Assembly (NCBI RefSeq): GCF_003626645.1
Contig: NZ_RBAM01000007.1
Location: 310,001-374,000, forward strand
Reading direction: 5' to 3'
From: Streptomyces klenkii
GTDB taxonomy: Bacteria > Actinomycetota > Actinomycetes > Streptomycetales > Streptomycetaceae
DNA length: 64,000 nt
Position 1 is the first letter of the stretch, and every line of letters begins with the position of its first letter. The translations under genes were made by a program, and so were the position numbers. A model generated the notes under the pieces. It was given only the letters and a program-made list of their open reading frames with translations. It had not been told where the DNA came from and did no database searches. Shown in pieces: positions 32,490 through 40,487 of this stretch.

Positions 32490-33977
32490 ATGACCACCGA
32501 TTCACCGCCCACCGACCGCCGCCGCTGGCTGGCGCTCGCGGTAGTGATGACCGCTTCCTTCATGGATCTGGTCGACGTCACGATCGTCAACATCGCGATG
32601 CCCAGCATCAAGCGCGACATCGACGCTTCGTTCAGCGTCCTCCAGTGGCTCAGCGAGGGTTACGCGCTGGCCTTCGCGATCGGCCTGATCACCGGTGGCC
32701 GGCTGGGCGACATCTACGGCCGCAAGAAGGTCTTCCTGCTGGGCATGGGCGGCTTCACGCTGGCCTCGATGCTGTGCGGCGTCGTCAGCGACCCGCAGCT
32801 GCTGGTCGGGGCGCGGGTGCTGCAAGGCCTGATGGGCGCCCTGATGGTGCCGCAGGTGCTGTCGATCATCCACGTCACGTTCCCCGCGCACGAGCGCGGC
32901 AAGGTCTTCGGCATGTTCGGCGCGATCATCGGCCTGGGCGCGGTCTCCGGTCCGCTGCTGGGCGCGCTGCTCACCCAGTGGAACCTCTTCGGCCTCGAAT
33001 GGCGCCCGATCTTCCTGATCAACCTGCCGGTCGGCATCGCCGGCCTGCTCCTCGGCCAGCGCTTCATCACCGAGTCCAAGGCCCCGAAGGCCCTCAAGCT
33101 CGACCTCGTCGGCGTCGCCCTGGCCAGCGTCGGCCTGCTGATGCTGCTCTTCCCGCTCACCCAGGGCCGCGAGCACGACTGGCCGCTGTGGGGCTTCATA
33201 TCCATGGGCGCGTCCCTGCTCGTCTTCGCCGCGTTCATCGCGTACGAGCGCCACAAGACCCGCAAGGACGGCTCGCCGCTGGTCGAGCTGTCGCTGTTCA
33301 AGGTCCGGAGCTTCACGGGCGGCGTCGGCGTCCAGCTGGTCTTCGGCATGACCACGGGCATCTTCTTCATGGTCTGGACGATGTACATGCAGATCGGCCT
33401 CGGCTGGTCCGCGCTGCGGGCGGGCCTGACCGGCATCCCGTTCTCGATCGCCGTCTCGGCGGCGGCCGGCATGTCCGTGCAGAAGCTCGTGCCGCGCTTC
33501 GGGCGCAAGGTGCTCTCGACGGGCGCGGTCGTGATGGCCGCCGGCGTCCTGATCTACATCTGGGAGGCGAAGCACTACGGCGCGGGCATCGAGTCCTGGC
33601 AGATGGCGCTCCCGCTCATCGTGATGGGCGCGGGCATGGGCCTGATCGTCTCCCCGATCACCGACGCGATCCTCTCCGAGGTCCCGCGCGAGCACGCCGG
33701 CTCGGCGTCCGGCCTGATCAACACCACGATGCAGCTCGGCAACGCGATCGGGCTCGGCCTGGTCTCCGTGGCCTTCTTCTCGGTCGTCGACGACGCGGAC
33801 CCGCGGCGCGAGCCGGTGGCCGACATCTTCGGCGGCGCGTTCACCCACGCGATGTGGTGGGTCGCGGGCGGCCTGGTACTGGTCTTCGCACTGCTGTTCC
33901 TCCTCCCCAAGCGGCGGACGACGGAGGACGTCCCGGCGATGGAGCAGGAGCCGGAGGCGGAGCTGGCGGCGGCCTGA
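32490..33977 (+). CDS. DHA2-family MFS efflux transporter
   Basis: 495 residues with about 14 helices; ATG at 32490 after GAAAGGCCAGG. The first helix has FMDLVDVTIVNIAMPSI, and the next loop GGRLGDIYGRKKV (motif A). The C-terminus is Glu-rich after the last helix (LFLLPKRRTTEDV). It belongs to the same broad family as the pump at 26076 but differs in regulator type and terminal sequences. It should be a proton-driven drug exporter controlled by the divergent WYL regulator. A textbook terminator follows. Confidence 0.92.
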   Translation: MTTDSPPTDRRRWLALAVVMTASFMDLVDVTIVNIAMPSIKRDIDASFSVLQWLSEGYALAFAIGLITGGRLGDIYGRKKVFLLGMGGFTLASMLCGVVSDPQLLVGARVLQGLMGALMVPQVLSIIHVTFPAHERGKVFGMFGAIIGLGAVSGPLLGALLTQWNLFGLEWRPIFLINLPVGIAGLLLGQRFITESKAPKALKLDLVGVALASVGLLMLLFPLTQGREHDWPLWGFISMGASLLVFAAFIAYERHKTRKDGSPLVELSLFKVRSFTGGVGVQLVFGMTTGIFFMVWTMYMQIGLGWSALRAGLTGIPFSIAVSAAAGMSVQKLVPRFGRKVLSTGAVVMAAGVLIYIWEAKHYGAGIESWQMALPLIVMGAGMGLIVSPITDAILSEVPREHAGSASGLINTTMQLGNAIGLGLVSVAFFSVVDDADPRREPVADIFGGAFTHAMWWVAGGLVLVFALLFLLPKRRTTEDVPAMEQEPEAELAAA

Positions 33978-34009
33978 GCGGTCTCTTTCTGACCTCTGAC
34001 GTGTGACGT

Positions 34010-34052
34010 GCCCTGGGCGGGCTGGATGCCATCCAGCCCGCCCAGGGCTTTT
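34010..34052 (+). terminator. Intrinsic terminator with T-run after the MFS gene
   Basis: An 18-bp perfect stem, GCCCTGGGCGGGCTGGAT (34010-34027) with 34031-34048, three-base loop, then TTTT. It is the strongest terminator of the window. Confidence 0.9.
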
Positions 34053-34156
34053 CCGCGTACCCCCGCCGCGTACCCCCGCCATGCGGCCCCACCGTGCGCG
34101 GAGTCATGCCGGGCCGGACGCCCCGCAGGGCGCGCATACCGCAGTATGCTCGCGTC

Positions 34157-34405
34157 ATGGCGGATACGACACGCATCACGGTGACGCTGCCGACCGAGCA
34201 GGTCACCGAGCTGAGGAAGCTCACCGACAACGTCTCCGGTTATGTCGCCGAGGCGGTGGCGCGTCAGCTGCGGCACCAGCTGCTCGGCGCCGATTTGGAG
34301 CGTCACCAGGAGGAACACGGGGCCTTCACCGAGGAGGAACTGGCAGAGGCTCGCTCCAGGATCCTCGGGGTGACGGAGGCGGGCGGGTCGGCGAGCGCGG
34401 CGTGA
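34157..34405 (+). CDS. VapB-like antitoxin
   Basis: 82 residues starting MADTTRITVTLPTEQVTELR, a ribbon-helix-helix DNA-binding start, followed by a helical region and an acidic tail (HQEEHGAFTEEELAEA) suited to wrap the toxin. A TATGCT hexamer (34145-34150) lies just upstream of the ATG, so the transcript is probably leaderless. Its stop overlaps the toxin's GTG (GTGA), the usual coupling in type II systems. It should neutralise the PIN toxin and repress the operon. Confidence 0.8.
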   Translation: MADTTRITVTLPTEQVTELRKLTDNVSGYVAEAVARQLRHQLLGADLERHQEEHGAFTEEELAEARSRILGVTEAGGSASAA

Positions 34406-34803
34406 ACGAGCGCATCGAGACCGTCGTCCTGGACTCTCAAGGACTCTCCGCCTGGATCGCACAGGACCGCAAGATCCTCGCGATGTTCCAGGTGTTCCAC
34501 GCCATGGGCGCTGATCTCGTCATCGGAGCCGACACCATCGTGGAAGTCAGCCACGCGCGGGTGAACGTGCCTCGGCTGCACCGGGTGCTCTCACGCGTCA
34601 AGGTCGAGCCGCTGACCGAGGACGCGGCGAAAGCGTCTGCGGAACTGCTCAAGACCGCAGGTCTGCACGGCCACAAATACGCGATCGACGCGACGGTCGC
34701 CGAGGCGGCACTGCGCCAGCCGGGTCCGGTGGCCGTACTCACCTCCGACGTCGATGACATGGCCCGGCTGTGCGGTGACCGCGTCCGGATCATCGGCATC
34801 TGA
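34402..34803 (+). CDS. VapC-like PIN-domain ribonuclease toxin
   Basis: 133 residues from the overlapping GTG. The PIN domain keeps its acidic metal-binding residues: D10 in VVLDSQG, a glutamate in DTIVEVSHARV, and aspartates in KYAIDATVAEAAL and LTSDVDDMARL. VapC toxins cleave tRNA or rRNA when the antitoxin is degraded. With 34157-34405 it forms a complete type II toxin-antitoxin pair. It is bounded upstream by a strong terminator and followed by an unrelated Uma2 gene after 110 bp, in which only a small ACCGAA/TTCGGT hairpin is visible. Confidence 0.82.
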   Translation: MNERIETVVLDSQGLSAWIAQDRKILAMFQVFHAMGADLVIGADTIVEVSHARVNVPRLHRVLSRVKVEPLTEDAAKASAELLKTAGLHGHKYAIDATVAEAALRQPGPVAVLTSDVDDMARLCGDRVRIIGI

Positions 34804-34913
34804 GGGGAGCACCGAAGGTCTTTCGGTTCCGGCCCTCAGGACGCGCGCCGGAAGGTGAGGACGACCCGGACGATCCCGCGCCGCGGACCTGTCCCGGTCG
34901 CTACGGTTGAGCC

Positions 34914-35507
34914 ATGACCGCCTTGCCCGACTGGATGCGCCCGCCACGTGCGGAAGGCTGGTTCGCGGAGGACCTGGACCACCTGCCGGAAGCGCCGCGC
35001 CACACCGAGCTGGTCGATGGAGCCCTCGTCTTCATGATGTCGCCCCAGCGGTCGTGGCACGGCCGACTCGTCACGGCTCTGACCACGGCTCTCATGAGCC
35101 AGGCGCCGGGCGGCATCGAAGTCGAACGCGAGATGACCATCCGGCTCGACGCCCGCAACCGCCCGGAGCCGGGCCTCCTGGCGACCAGGGCGCCGTACGA
35201 CCCCGATCGCACGTGGTACGACCCCGCCGACGTTCTTCTGGTCGTCGAAGTGGTCTCCCCCGAGTCCGCGCACCGCGACCGCACGGTCAAGCTCCGCAAG
35301 TACGCGGAGGCCGGAATCCCGCACTACTGGTGCGTCGAGGACGAGGACGGCCTTCCTGCCGTCCACGTCTACGAGCTGGATATCCCGACGGGCGCCTACG
35401 CCCCGGCCGGAATCTTCCGCCGGACATTGGAGCGCCCCGTGCCGTTCACGATCGGCCTCGACCTGGCCTCGCTCGTGCCGGCCAGGATCCGGCAGCCGGG
35501 CGCGTAG
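34914..35507 (+). CDS. Uma2-family (DUF820) putative endonuclease
   Basis: 197 residues with a restriction-endonuclease-like fold. ELVDGALVFMMSP is the N-terminal family signature, and the core VLLVVEVVSPESAHRDRTVKLRKYAEAGI (35 residues from about 104) gives the expected E-x-S...K active-site residues, followed by HYWCVED. The family is very common in actinobacteria and cyanobacteria, often in many copies; its role is unproven. It is transcribed alone and converges on the methyltransferase gene, whose stop lies 12 bp away. Confidence 0.82.
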   Translation: MTALPDWMRPPRAEGWFAEDLDHLPEAPRHTELVDGALVFMMSPQRSWHGRLVTALTTALMSQAPGGIEVEREMTIRLDARNRPEPGLLATRAPYDPDRTWYDPADVLLVVEVVSPESAHRDRTVKLRKYAEAGIPHYWCVEDEDGLPAVHVYELDIPTGAYAPAGIFRRTLERPVPFTIGLDLASLVPARIRQPGA

Positions 35508-35519
35508 CCCTGCCATCTC

Positions 35520-36683
35520 CTATAGAAGATGGTCCGGGCCGTCCAGCCAGACGCGGGTTTGTCCATCCCGCCCGACGGTCAGCCCGAAGCGCTCGTAGCC
35601 GGGTCTTTCGTTGGCCTTCCACCACTGGTGTGCGGTCTCCGCTTCCTCCCAGAGCCGGCGCGGTCCGGACTGGTAGACCTTGGCCTCCTTCCGGCCGTCA
35701 CGGAAGACGGCGACCGCCCATGACGTGTCGGACAGCCCGTAGAGCCATACGGCGCGCCGGCCGCCATCCCGCTCGCGGTCGGCGACGTGAGTGACGTCCC
35801 GTACGAGCAGGCCCATGACGAATCCGTCGAGGTCGGTCGCGGGCACCGACGTGAACGACACCTCCGCGCGGTCCATCGCCCCCGGCGGCACGTACGCCGC
35901 GTGCTGCCGCCGCACCAGCCGCTGCGCCCGCATCCGCATGAAGCCCACCGGTCGTGTGAAGGGCCCGGACGCGCTCCGGCCGTCCTCGTCGACGACCAGC
36001 CGCGCCGTGGCCTCCGCGGGCCCGTAGTACGTGCCCCAGGGGACGAGGATGATCCCGCCCGGCGCCGTCTGCTCGACCCACGCGTACGGGATGTCGCGCA
36101 CGCCGCACGTGACGATGATCCGGTCGTACGGGGCGCGCTCGGGGAAGCCCAGGTACCCGTCGCGGTGCAGGACGCGGACCGGCAACCCGGCCCGCCGCAG
36201 CGCCGCCCTTGCGGTGGCGGCCACGACGCCGTCCACGTCCACGGTGACGACGTTCCCCGCCCCGAGCCGGTGCGCGAGCAGCGCCGCGTTCCAGCCCGTG
36301 CCCGTGCCGATCTCCAGCACCCGCTGCCCTTCGCGGACGTCCAGGTCCGCGAGCATGGAGAAGACGAGGCTCGGCATGGACGACGAGGAGCTGAACGACC
36401 TTCCCGGCTCGGGTCCGTTGTGGGCCCCGTCGTCCCACTGCGTGACGATGGGGCAGTCGGAGTCGGCGTACCTCTGCCACGCGTCCGGGGCGCGCGCCTT
36501 GTCCACTGTGCGGCTGCTGCCGGTTGCCATGTCGTGCGGCCACATCACGTCGGGCAGGAAGCCGGCCCGGCGTACGGCGTCGAAGGCGGGAACCCATGCG
36601 GGTTCGAGGGCGCCTGTGCCGAGGAGGAGACGGCGGAGTCCGTCCCGGCCGGGGTCCACGGCGGGCGCGGTCGGCGGCGTCAC
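35520..36683 (-). CDS. PIMT-like SAM-dependent protein methyltransferase
   Basis: 387 residues from the GTG at 36683, which overlaps the upstream gene's stop (GTGA). The SAM-binding core (about 105-230) resembles protein-L-isoaspartate methyltransferase: VLEIGTGTGWNAALLAHRLG, VVTVDVDG, then YDRIIVTCGVRDIPYAWVEQ. A C-terminal domain of about 150 residues distinguishes it from housekeeping Pcm. Related long PIMT-like enzymes modify ribosomal peptides in some actinobacteria, but no precursor or ATP-grasp partner is seen here. It forms an operon with the 111-residue CxxC protein, next to an XRE/DUF5753 regulator. Confidence 0.8.
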   Translation of the reverse strand: MTPPTAPAVDPGRDGLRRLLLGTGALEPAWVPAFDAVRRAGFLPDVMWPHDMATGSSRTVDKARAPDAWQRYADSDCPIVTQWDDGAHNGPEPGRSFSSSSSMPSLVFSMLADLDVREGQRVLEIGTGTGWNAALLAHRLGAGNVVTVDVDGVVAATARAALRRAGLPVRVLHRDGYLGFPERAPYDRIIVTCGVRDIPYAWVEQTAPGGIILVPWGTYYGPAEATARLVVDEDGRSASGPFTRPVGFMRMRAQRLVRRQHAAYVPPGAMDRAEVSFTSVPATDLDGFVMGLLVRDVTHVADRERDGGRRAVWLYGLSDTSWAVAVFRDGRKEAKVYQSGPRRLWEEAETAHQWWKANERPGYERFGLTVGRDGQTRVWLDGPDHLL

Positions 36684-37015
36684 TTGCCGTGCGTCCCGCC
36701 GCCGGGAGGCGTCGACCCGTCCGGGGTCGGCTCGTCGGTCGGGGTCCACGGCTGCCCGGGGTGCCCGTCGCCGTCGTCCTGGGGCTTTCCGTGGCCGCCG
36801 GCCTGCGCGTACGGGGTGGTCGATCGGGCGCTCATCATCATGTGCTCCTCCGGTTGATCGGCGTGCTCCTGCTCGTGCTGCGCCCTCGCCTCCGAGAGTG
36901 CGATGACGTCGCCCCAGCGGCCGTCCCGCACGGCGGTCGCCCGCGCGAGGGTGAGCCGAATGCACGTCCTGCACAGGACGGTGCGCGTGGCAGGTGCTGC
37001 AGTCCTTGTGGTCAT
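36680..37015 (-). CDS. Small CxxC protein upstream of the methyltransferase
   Basis: 111 residues from the ATG at 37015. The first half carries VLCRTCIRLTLARATAVRDG with a CxxC pair and a helical segment rich in Arg, Glu and His. The second half (from about residue 55) is a Pro/Gly/Asp/Thr-rich, probably disordered tail starting after three consecutive methionines. No known family is recognised. The 4-bp overlap with the methyltransferase implies a joint function: it may be an adaptor or a substrate, the latter because PIMTs act on Asn/Asp-containing flexible segments. This is speculation. Confidence 0.55.
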   Translation of the reverse strand: MTTRTAAPATRTVLCRTCIRLTLARATAVRDGRWGDVIALSEARAQHEQEHADQPEEHMMMSARSTTPYAQAGGHGKPQDDGDGHPGQPWTPTDEPTPDGSTPPGGGTHGK

Positions 37016-37054
37016 GCCCAGAACGTAGGGACGGCGGATGTGCGCCCGCCCGCC

Positions 37055-37084
37055 GATTGCGTGCGATTGCGCAGGGCTCTGCGC
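37055..37084. promoter_or_regulatory. GATTGCG half-sites and hairpin upstream of the methyltransferase operon
   Basis: GATTGCG at 37055-37061 and 37065-37071, followed by GCGCAG-GGCT-CTGCGC (37069-37084). The same half-site forms a perfect palindrome at 38785-38798. Confidence 0.5.
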
Positions 37085-37099
37085 CGTTGCCAAGATTGT

Positions 37100-37942
37100 T
37101 CAGTCCGACGCCAGAGCGGTCCTGGCACGGGCGATCAAACGATGCGCTTGGGCGCCGGATACGGCAGACCGGTGAAGCCGGTCCCAGACCCGTCTGTACA
37201 AGGCGACGTCCTCATCCGACTCAAGGTGCAGTTCGGTATTGACGGTCTCGACGATCACGCGCCTGTCATCGAAGATCCAGAATCCGTGCTTCGGGGACAG
37301 CGCGAGTGGCGCGCCGAGCGGGATGATACTCAGGTGCACGCGATCCAGTCCGATCAGGCTGACGAGACGGTCGAGTTGTCCGGCCATGACCTCGCGGGGG
37401 CAGATCAGCGCGTGCAGCGCGCCCTCCCACACCATGACGTGGAAAGTACGGCCAGGCTGGTACAGCACCTCTTGCCGCTGCATGCGAGCCCGCACCGCTT
37501 CCTCGGTGTCCCTTGGCGATTGCATCAACTCGGCGTTGTGCAAGAGCAGGTTCCGGGCGTAGTCCGGGGTCTGGAAGAGACCGGGGATGACAGTAGCCTC
37601 GTATCCGCGCACCGTCGAGGTACTGCGGTACTCGACGACGTAGCGCTCTTGGACGCCGCGATGGCCGGAGGCGAGCTGCCGACGCCAGGACCGCTGTTGC
37701 GACTCCAGCCCCTTCAGCCGGGCCAGCAGGTCATCGGCCTCGCCGGGGGCTTCGGCCTCCCGTGCCCACGCCTTCAAGTCATCGTCGGTGGCGGTCTGTT
37801 TGCCGTGCTCCAGACGGGACACCTTGGAGCGCTGCCAGCCGAGACGGGCGGCCATGTCCTTTCCATTGAGGCCGGCCTCGGTGCGCAGCTCGCGCAGCCG
37901 CGCACCGAGGGCTACCCGGCCTGCCTGGAAATCGGTGCTCAC
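37100..37942 (-). CDS. XRE-family regulator with DUF5753 (Scr1/WhiJ-like)
   Basis: 280 residues. The helix-turn-helix (about 12-65) has LGARLRELRTEAGLNGKDMAARLG and QRSKVSRLEHGKQT. The C-terminal DUF5753 (about 95-275) includes YEATVIPGLFQTPDYARNLL and GFWIFDDRRVIVET. Streptomyces encodes dozens of such regulators beside small partner genes; WhiJ, the best known, affects development. The ATG overlaps the stop of the DUF6879 gene (ATGA), making that protein its likely partner. No DUF397 gene, the commonest partner, is present. Confidence 0.88.
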   Translation of the reverse strand: MSTDFQAGRVALGARLRELRTEAGLNGKDMAARLGWQRSKVSRLEHGKQTATDDDLKAWAREAEAPGEADDLLARLKGLESQQRSWRRQLASGHRGVQERYVVEYRSTSTVRGYEATVIPGLFQTPDYARNLLLHNAELMQSPRDTEEAVRARMQRQEVLYQPGRTFHVMVWEGALHALICPREVMAGQLDRLVSLIGLDRVHLSIIPLGAPLALSPKHGFWIFDDRRVIVETVNTELHLESDEDVALYRRVWDRLHRSAVSGAQAHRLIARARTALASD

Positions 37943-38475
37943 ACAGTCGAAGGTACCTGTGCCTGGAACTCGGTTGTGGCGATTGCGTAGTGCCAGGCCC
38001 TGTCCCGTGCCTGACAGGCCTGGACGACCGTCTCGGCGTCTTCGAGAACGTACACGCCGAGCGTCTCGTCCCGATCGTCGATGACGAACTTCATGACGAT
38101 GCGGGAGTCGAACAGCCAGAAGTCGTAATCCGGCAGCCCAAGGCGATGAGCCTCGGCTCGGTACATGTTCCGGATGTCCTCGCCCGCCTCGACGTTGCCC
38201 AGGCCGGAGGCCAGAAGGAAGCGCTGGCCTTCGGTCGGCGGGTCATCGACGAGTCGAACTCGTTCGAATCGCTTGCCTTGCTCGGTCTGCCGCCGAACAC
38301 TGGTGTGCCACGGGTTGTCCGAGTTGTAGCTGAATGCTTCCCCGCGCTGGAACCGTCCCCAGCTGGGGCTCAACCGGTCCGAGGCGTACCCGCGCTGGGT
38401 TTCCAGACGCCATGCGGTGTGCTCGAATTCCTCGAAGAGGTGTGCGACCTCCTCGAACGGGATCAGCTCGGCCAC
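37939..38475 (-). CDS. DUF6879-family protein
   Basis: 178 residues. The start MAELIPFEEVAHLFEEFEH and the segments AWRLETQRGYA, ERVRLVDDPPTEGQRFLL and DYDFWLFDSRIVMKFVIDD fit the DUF6879 family. That family is encoded next to XRE/DUF5753 regulators throughout Streptomyces. The function is unknown; the FWLFDSR-type strand is similar to one in the DUF5753 domain of the partner (GFWIFDDRRV), which suggests the two share a fold or ligand. It overlaps the regulator by 4 bp and begins 1 bp after the upstream small gene. Confidence 0.75.
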   Translation of the reverse strand: MAELIPFEEVAHLFEEFEHTAWRLETQRGYASDRLSPSWGRFQRGEAFSYNSDNPWHTSVRRQTEQGKRFERVRLVDDPPTEGQRFLLASGLGNVEAGEDIRNMYRAEAHRLGLPDYDFWLFDSRIVMKFVIDDRDETLGVYVLEDAETVVQACQARDRAWHYAIATTEFQAQVPSTV

Positions 38476-38476
38476 G

Positions 38477-38680
38477 TCACTCCTCGGGTGCGAAACGGAT
38501 CAGTAGCTCGCGCGGGACCACGACGAATGTCTCGGAGCCCTTGACGTCCCGCAGCTGATCGAGGTGCTGGGGGTCGACGAGGCGCTCGCCTTGAACGACG
38601 ATGTCGCCCGTCTCCTCGACTTCGTACAGGGTGGGGCAGTTCCCGTGCTCGGAGGTCGTGCCCAGGAATCTGAGCGCCAT
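38477..38680 (-). CDS. Small conserved protein leading the DUF6879-XRE operon
   Basis: 67 residues from the ATG at 38680, with GAAGGGA about 8 nt upstream; a GTG two codons earlier is possible. The product is a small beta-rich domain: MALRFLGTTSEHGNCPTLYE, VVQGERLVDPQHLDQL, FVVVPRELLIRF. Similar short proteins precede DUF6879 genes in other Streptomyces. It has no recognisable motif. It leads a three-gene unit with the DUF6879 and XRE genes, and its promoter region carries a perfect GATTGC palindrome. Confidence 0.65.
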   Translation of the reverse strand: MALRFLGTTSEHGNCPTLYEVEETGDIVVQGERLVDPQHLDQLRDVKGSETFVVVPRELLIRFAPEE

Positions 38681-38701
38681 GACCACATCCCTTCGCGGTA
38701 G

Positions 38702-38798
38702 ATGCTGAGATCACAGCATGCTGGCCCCTGCCGCGGCGCGAAGCCCGTTTGCCGAACATTGCGCGACTTCCCAAGTCCGGTGTCGATTGCGCGCAATC
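38702..38798. promoter_or_regulatory. Operator-like palindromes upstream of the DUF6879-XRE operon
   Basis: ATGCTG-N6-CAGCAT at 38702-38719, and the perfect 14-bp palindrome GATTGCGCGCAATC at 38785-38798, with a further ATTGCGCGA at 38758-38766. Half-sites recur upstream of the methyltransferase operon. Confidence 0.55.
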
Positions 38799-38922
38799 CC
38801 TGAGCTCCGGGCCGCGGGGGTCGGATCCCGAGTGCTTTTTCTGAGGAATGGGTGGTGGGCTCAACCCGCCCTCCCTCCCAACCCCGCCTATACCACGGTC
38901 CGTTCACTTTCGGTGATCGGGT

Positions 38923-39000
38923 TGCGACATCCTGTCGCCGCGCTCTAGCGTTCGCAGCAACAAACAACCCCGGTCAGGTGCTGGAACACCTGCCGGGGTT
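38923..39000 (+). promoter_or_regulatory. Promoter with operator and leader hairpin for the HTH/zinc-ribbon gene
   Basis: TTGCGA (38923-38928), 17 nt, TAGCGT (38946-38951) form a good housekeeping promoter. Its spacer contains the dyad GCGACA-TCC-TGTCGC (38925-38939). The leader then folds into a hairpin, AACCCCGG (38966-38973) with CCGGGGTT (38993-39000) and an inner AGGTG/CACCT stem, followed by a T-rich step. Confidence 0.6.
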
Positions 39001-39037
39001 TGACCATCGAGATCGACAACGGTAGGAACCGATCCCC

Positions 39038-39931
39038 ATGGCTGACGCCGACCTTAGCGCTGCCCCGCGCCCCCCGCACCCCCACCCCTCCGCCGTCCGC
39101 GGCTACGGCAAGCGCACCGCACCCGATCAAGCCCCCCGCCGACGCGACGACTTCGCTCATCTCCGGGCCCGCGAAGCCTCCATCGCCGCCTTTATTGACC
39201 GGCTCCCCGACGGGGCCGCGATGGATGCGAAGACCCTGGCCGCCCACCTCGCCGACTACGGGCAGGCCGCCTGCCGGACCGCCCTGCGGCGGCTTTCGGA
39301 GGCCGGGCATTTGCGGCGGGTGACGGAGCGGATCAAGGGTGACAGTGGTAGCTGGCACTGGGTTACTCGGACCTACTTCTCCCGTACCGCCCGGGATGAC
39401 GCCTGGTGGGGCGCCCTCCTGGCTGACGGCCTTCCGCCTCGGCCCGTCGATGACCGGCCCGCTCCCCGCCCGCCCCGGCGGGCCCGCTCCCGGGCTTACC
39501 TCCTCCTCGCCGGGGTCGGTCGCGTCGACCCCCGTATGACGCTCTCCGCGGCCGAGTGCCAGGCCCTCGAAGGGCTCGTCCGGCAATGGCTGGATCTCGG
39601 TGCCGACGACGAGGAAGTCGTACGGGCCCTCACCGGCGGACTGCCGCCGGAAGTGCACAGCGCCGGGGCGCTCGCCCGGCGGCGGCTCACGGACAAGATG
39701 CCGCCCGAACGGGCGCCCGCACCGTCCCCGCACCGCCCCCTCCGCATCCTTGAGTGCACCGTCTGCCGCACCCCCGGCCGCCCCGAAGCGCTTCCCGGTG
39801 GGCTCTGCCGGGACTGCCGGGGTGAGAGTCCTGCCGATCACCGGCCCGATCCGGCCGCCGTCCGGGAGCGGGCCGACGGCATTCGGCGGCTGGTGAGGGC
39901 CGCCGCGCGGGCCACCACCCTTCCCTCGTAA
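39038..39931 (+). CDS. Helix-turn-helix protein with C-terminal zinc ribbon, unknown role
   Basis: 297 residues; GGTAGGAACC precedes the ATG. A winged-helix-like segment (about 45-105) contains AFIDRLPDGAAMDAKTLAAH and CRTALRRLSEAGHLRRVTE. The middle is Pro/Arg-rich, then a helical part (about 165-220) ends in LTGGLPPEVHSAGALARRRL. A C-terminal ribbon has cysteines in CTVCRTPGRPEALPGGLCRDC. Such proteins are frequent in Streptomyces and sometimes annotated as MarR-like. The regulated-looking promoter and leader hairpin suggest conditional expression, but nothing in the context states the target. Confidence 0.65.
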   Translation: MADADLSAAPRPPHPHPSAVRGYGKRTAPDQAPRRRDDFAHLRAREASIAAFIDRLPDGAAMDAKTLAAHLADYGQAACRTALRRLSEAGHLRRVTERIKGDSGSWHWVTRTYFSRTARDDAWWGALLADGLPPRPVDDRPAPRPPRRARSRAYLLLAGVGRVDPRMTLSAAECQALEGLVRQWLDLGADDEEVVRALTGGLPPEVHSAGALARRRLTDKMPPERAPAPSPHRPLRILECTVCRTPGRPEALPGGLCRDCRGESPADHRPDPAAVRERADGIRRLVRAAARATTLPS

Positions 39932-39997
39932 CCCAGCGTCACCACCCACCCACACATTGTCTGATTTGACGACCCCCGCACCCCCTCCGCATCATTC

Positions 39998-40013
39998 CAC
40001 TAACACGTTAGTG
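39998..40013. promoter_or_regulatory. GntR (YtrA-type) operator
   Basis: CACTAAC-AC-GTTAGTG, a perfect dyad 15 bp upstream of the GntR start. It is where a YtrA-type autorepressor would bind. Confidence 0.65.
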
Positions 40014-40028
40014 AAACGAGGGTGCCGA

Positions 40029-40487
40029 ATGATCGCGTTCCGGATCGACCGGCGCAGCGGTGTGGCCACCTACCTCCAGCTCGTTCACCAGGTCAGGCAG
40101 GCGCTCCGGCTGGGAGTGCTGGAGCCGGGGGACCGGTTGCCGACGGCCAGGGAAGTGGTGGAGGCCGTCGCCGTGAACCCCAACACCGTGCTCCGGGCCT
40201 ACCGGGAGCTGGAGCGCGAGGGGCTGGTGGAGCCGCGGCCGGGGCGGGGCACGTTCGTGCGGCGGTCCCTGGCGCGGCCCGCCGCGGCCGCGGATTCGCC
40301 GCTGCGGGCCGAGGCCGCCGCCTGGGTGGGCCGGGCCCGCGCGGCCGGACTGGAGCGGGAGGACATCGCGGCGCTCGCCGCCTCCGTCCTCGACGACTCC
40401 TTTCCGCCCCCCGAGCCACCACCTCCCTTCATCCCGGCCCCCCGGCCACCGCAGACGCACACGCACACGCAGGAGGAAGACACGTGA
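40029..40487 (+). CDS. GntR-family regulator, YtrA subfamily
   Basis: 152 residues. The DNA-binding domain (about 10-78) begins FRIDRRSGVATYLQLVHQVRQ and includes GDRLPTAREVVEAVAVNPNTVLRAY. Only a short tail follows, which is the hallmark of the YtrA group. These regulators repress operons for ABC transporters and often respond to cell-wall stress. It overlaps the ATPase gene by 4 bp and is preceded by a perfect palindrome, so autoregulation of the three-gene operon is expected. The tail ends in a THTHT run. Confidence 0.92.
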   Translation: MIAFRIDRRSGVATYLQLVHQVRQALRLGVLEPGDRLPTAREVVEAVAVNPNTVLRAYRELEREGLVEPRPGRGTFVRRSLARPAAAADSPLRAEAAAWVGRARAAGLEREDIAALAASVLDDSFPPPEPPPPFIPAPRPPQTHTHTQEEDT

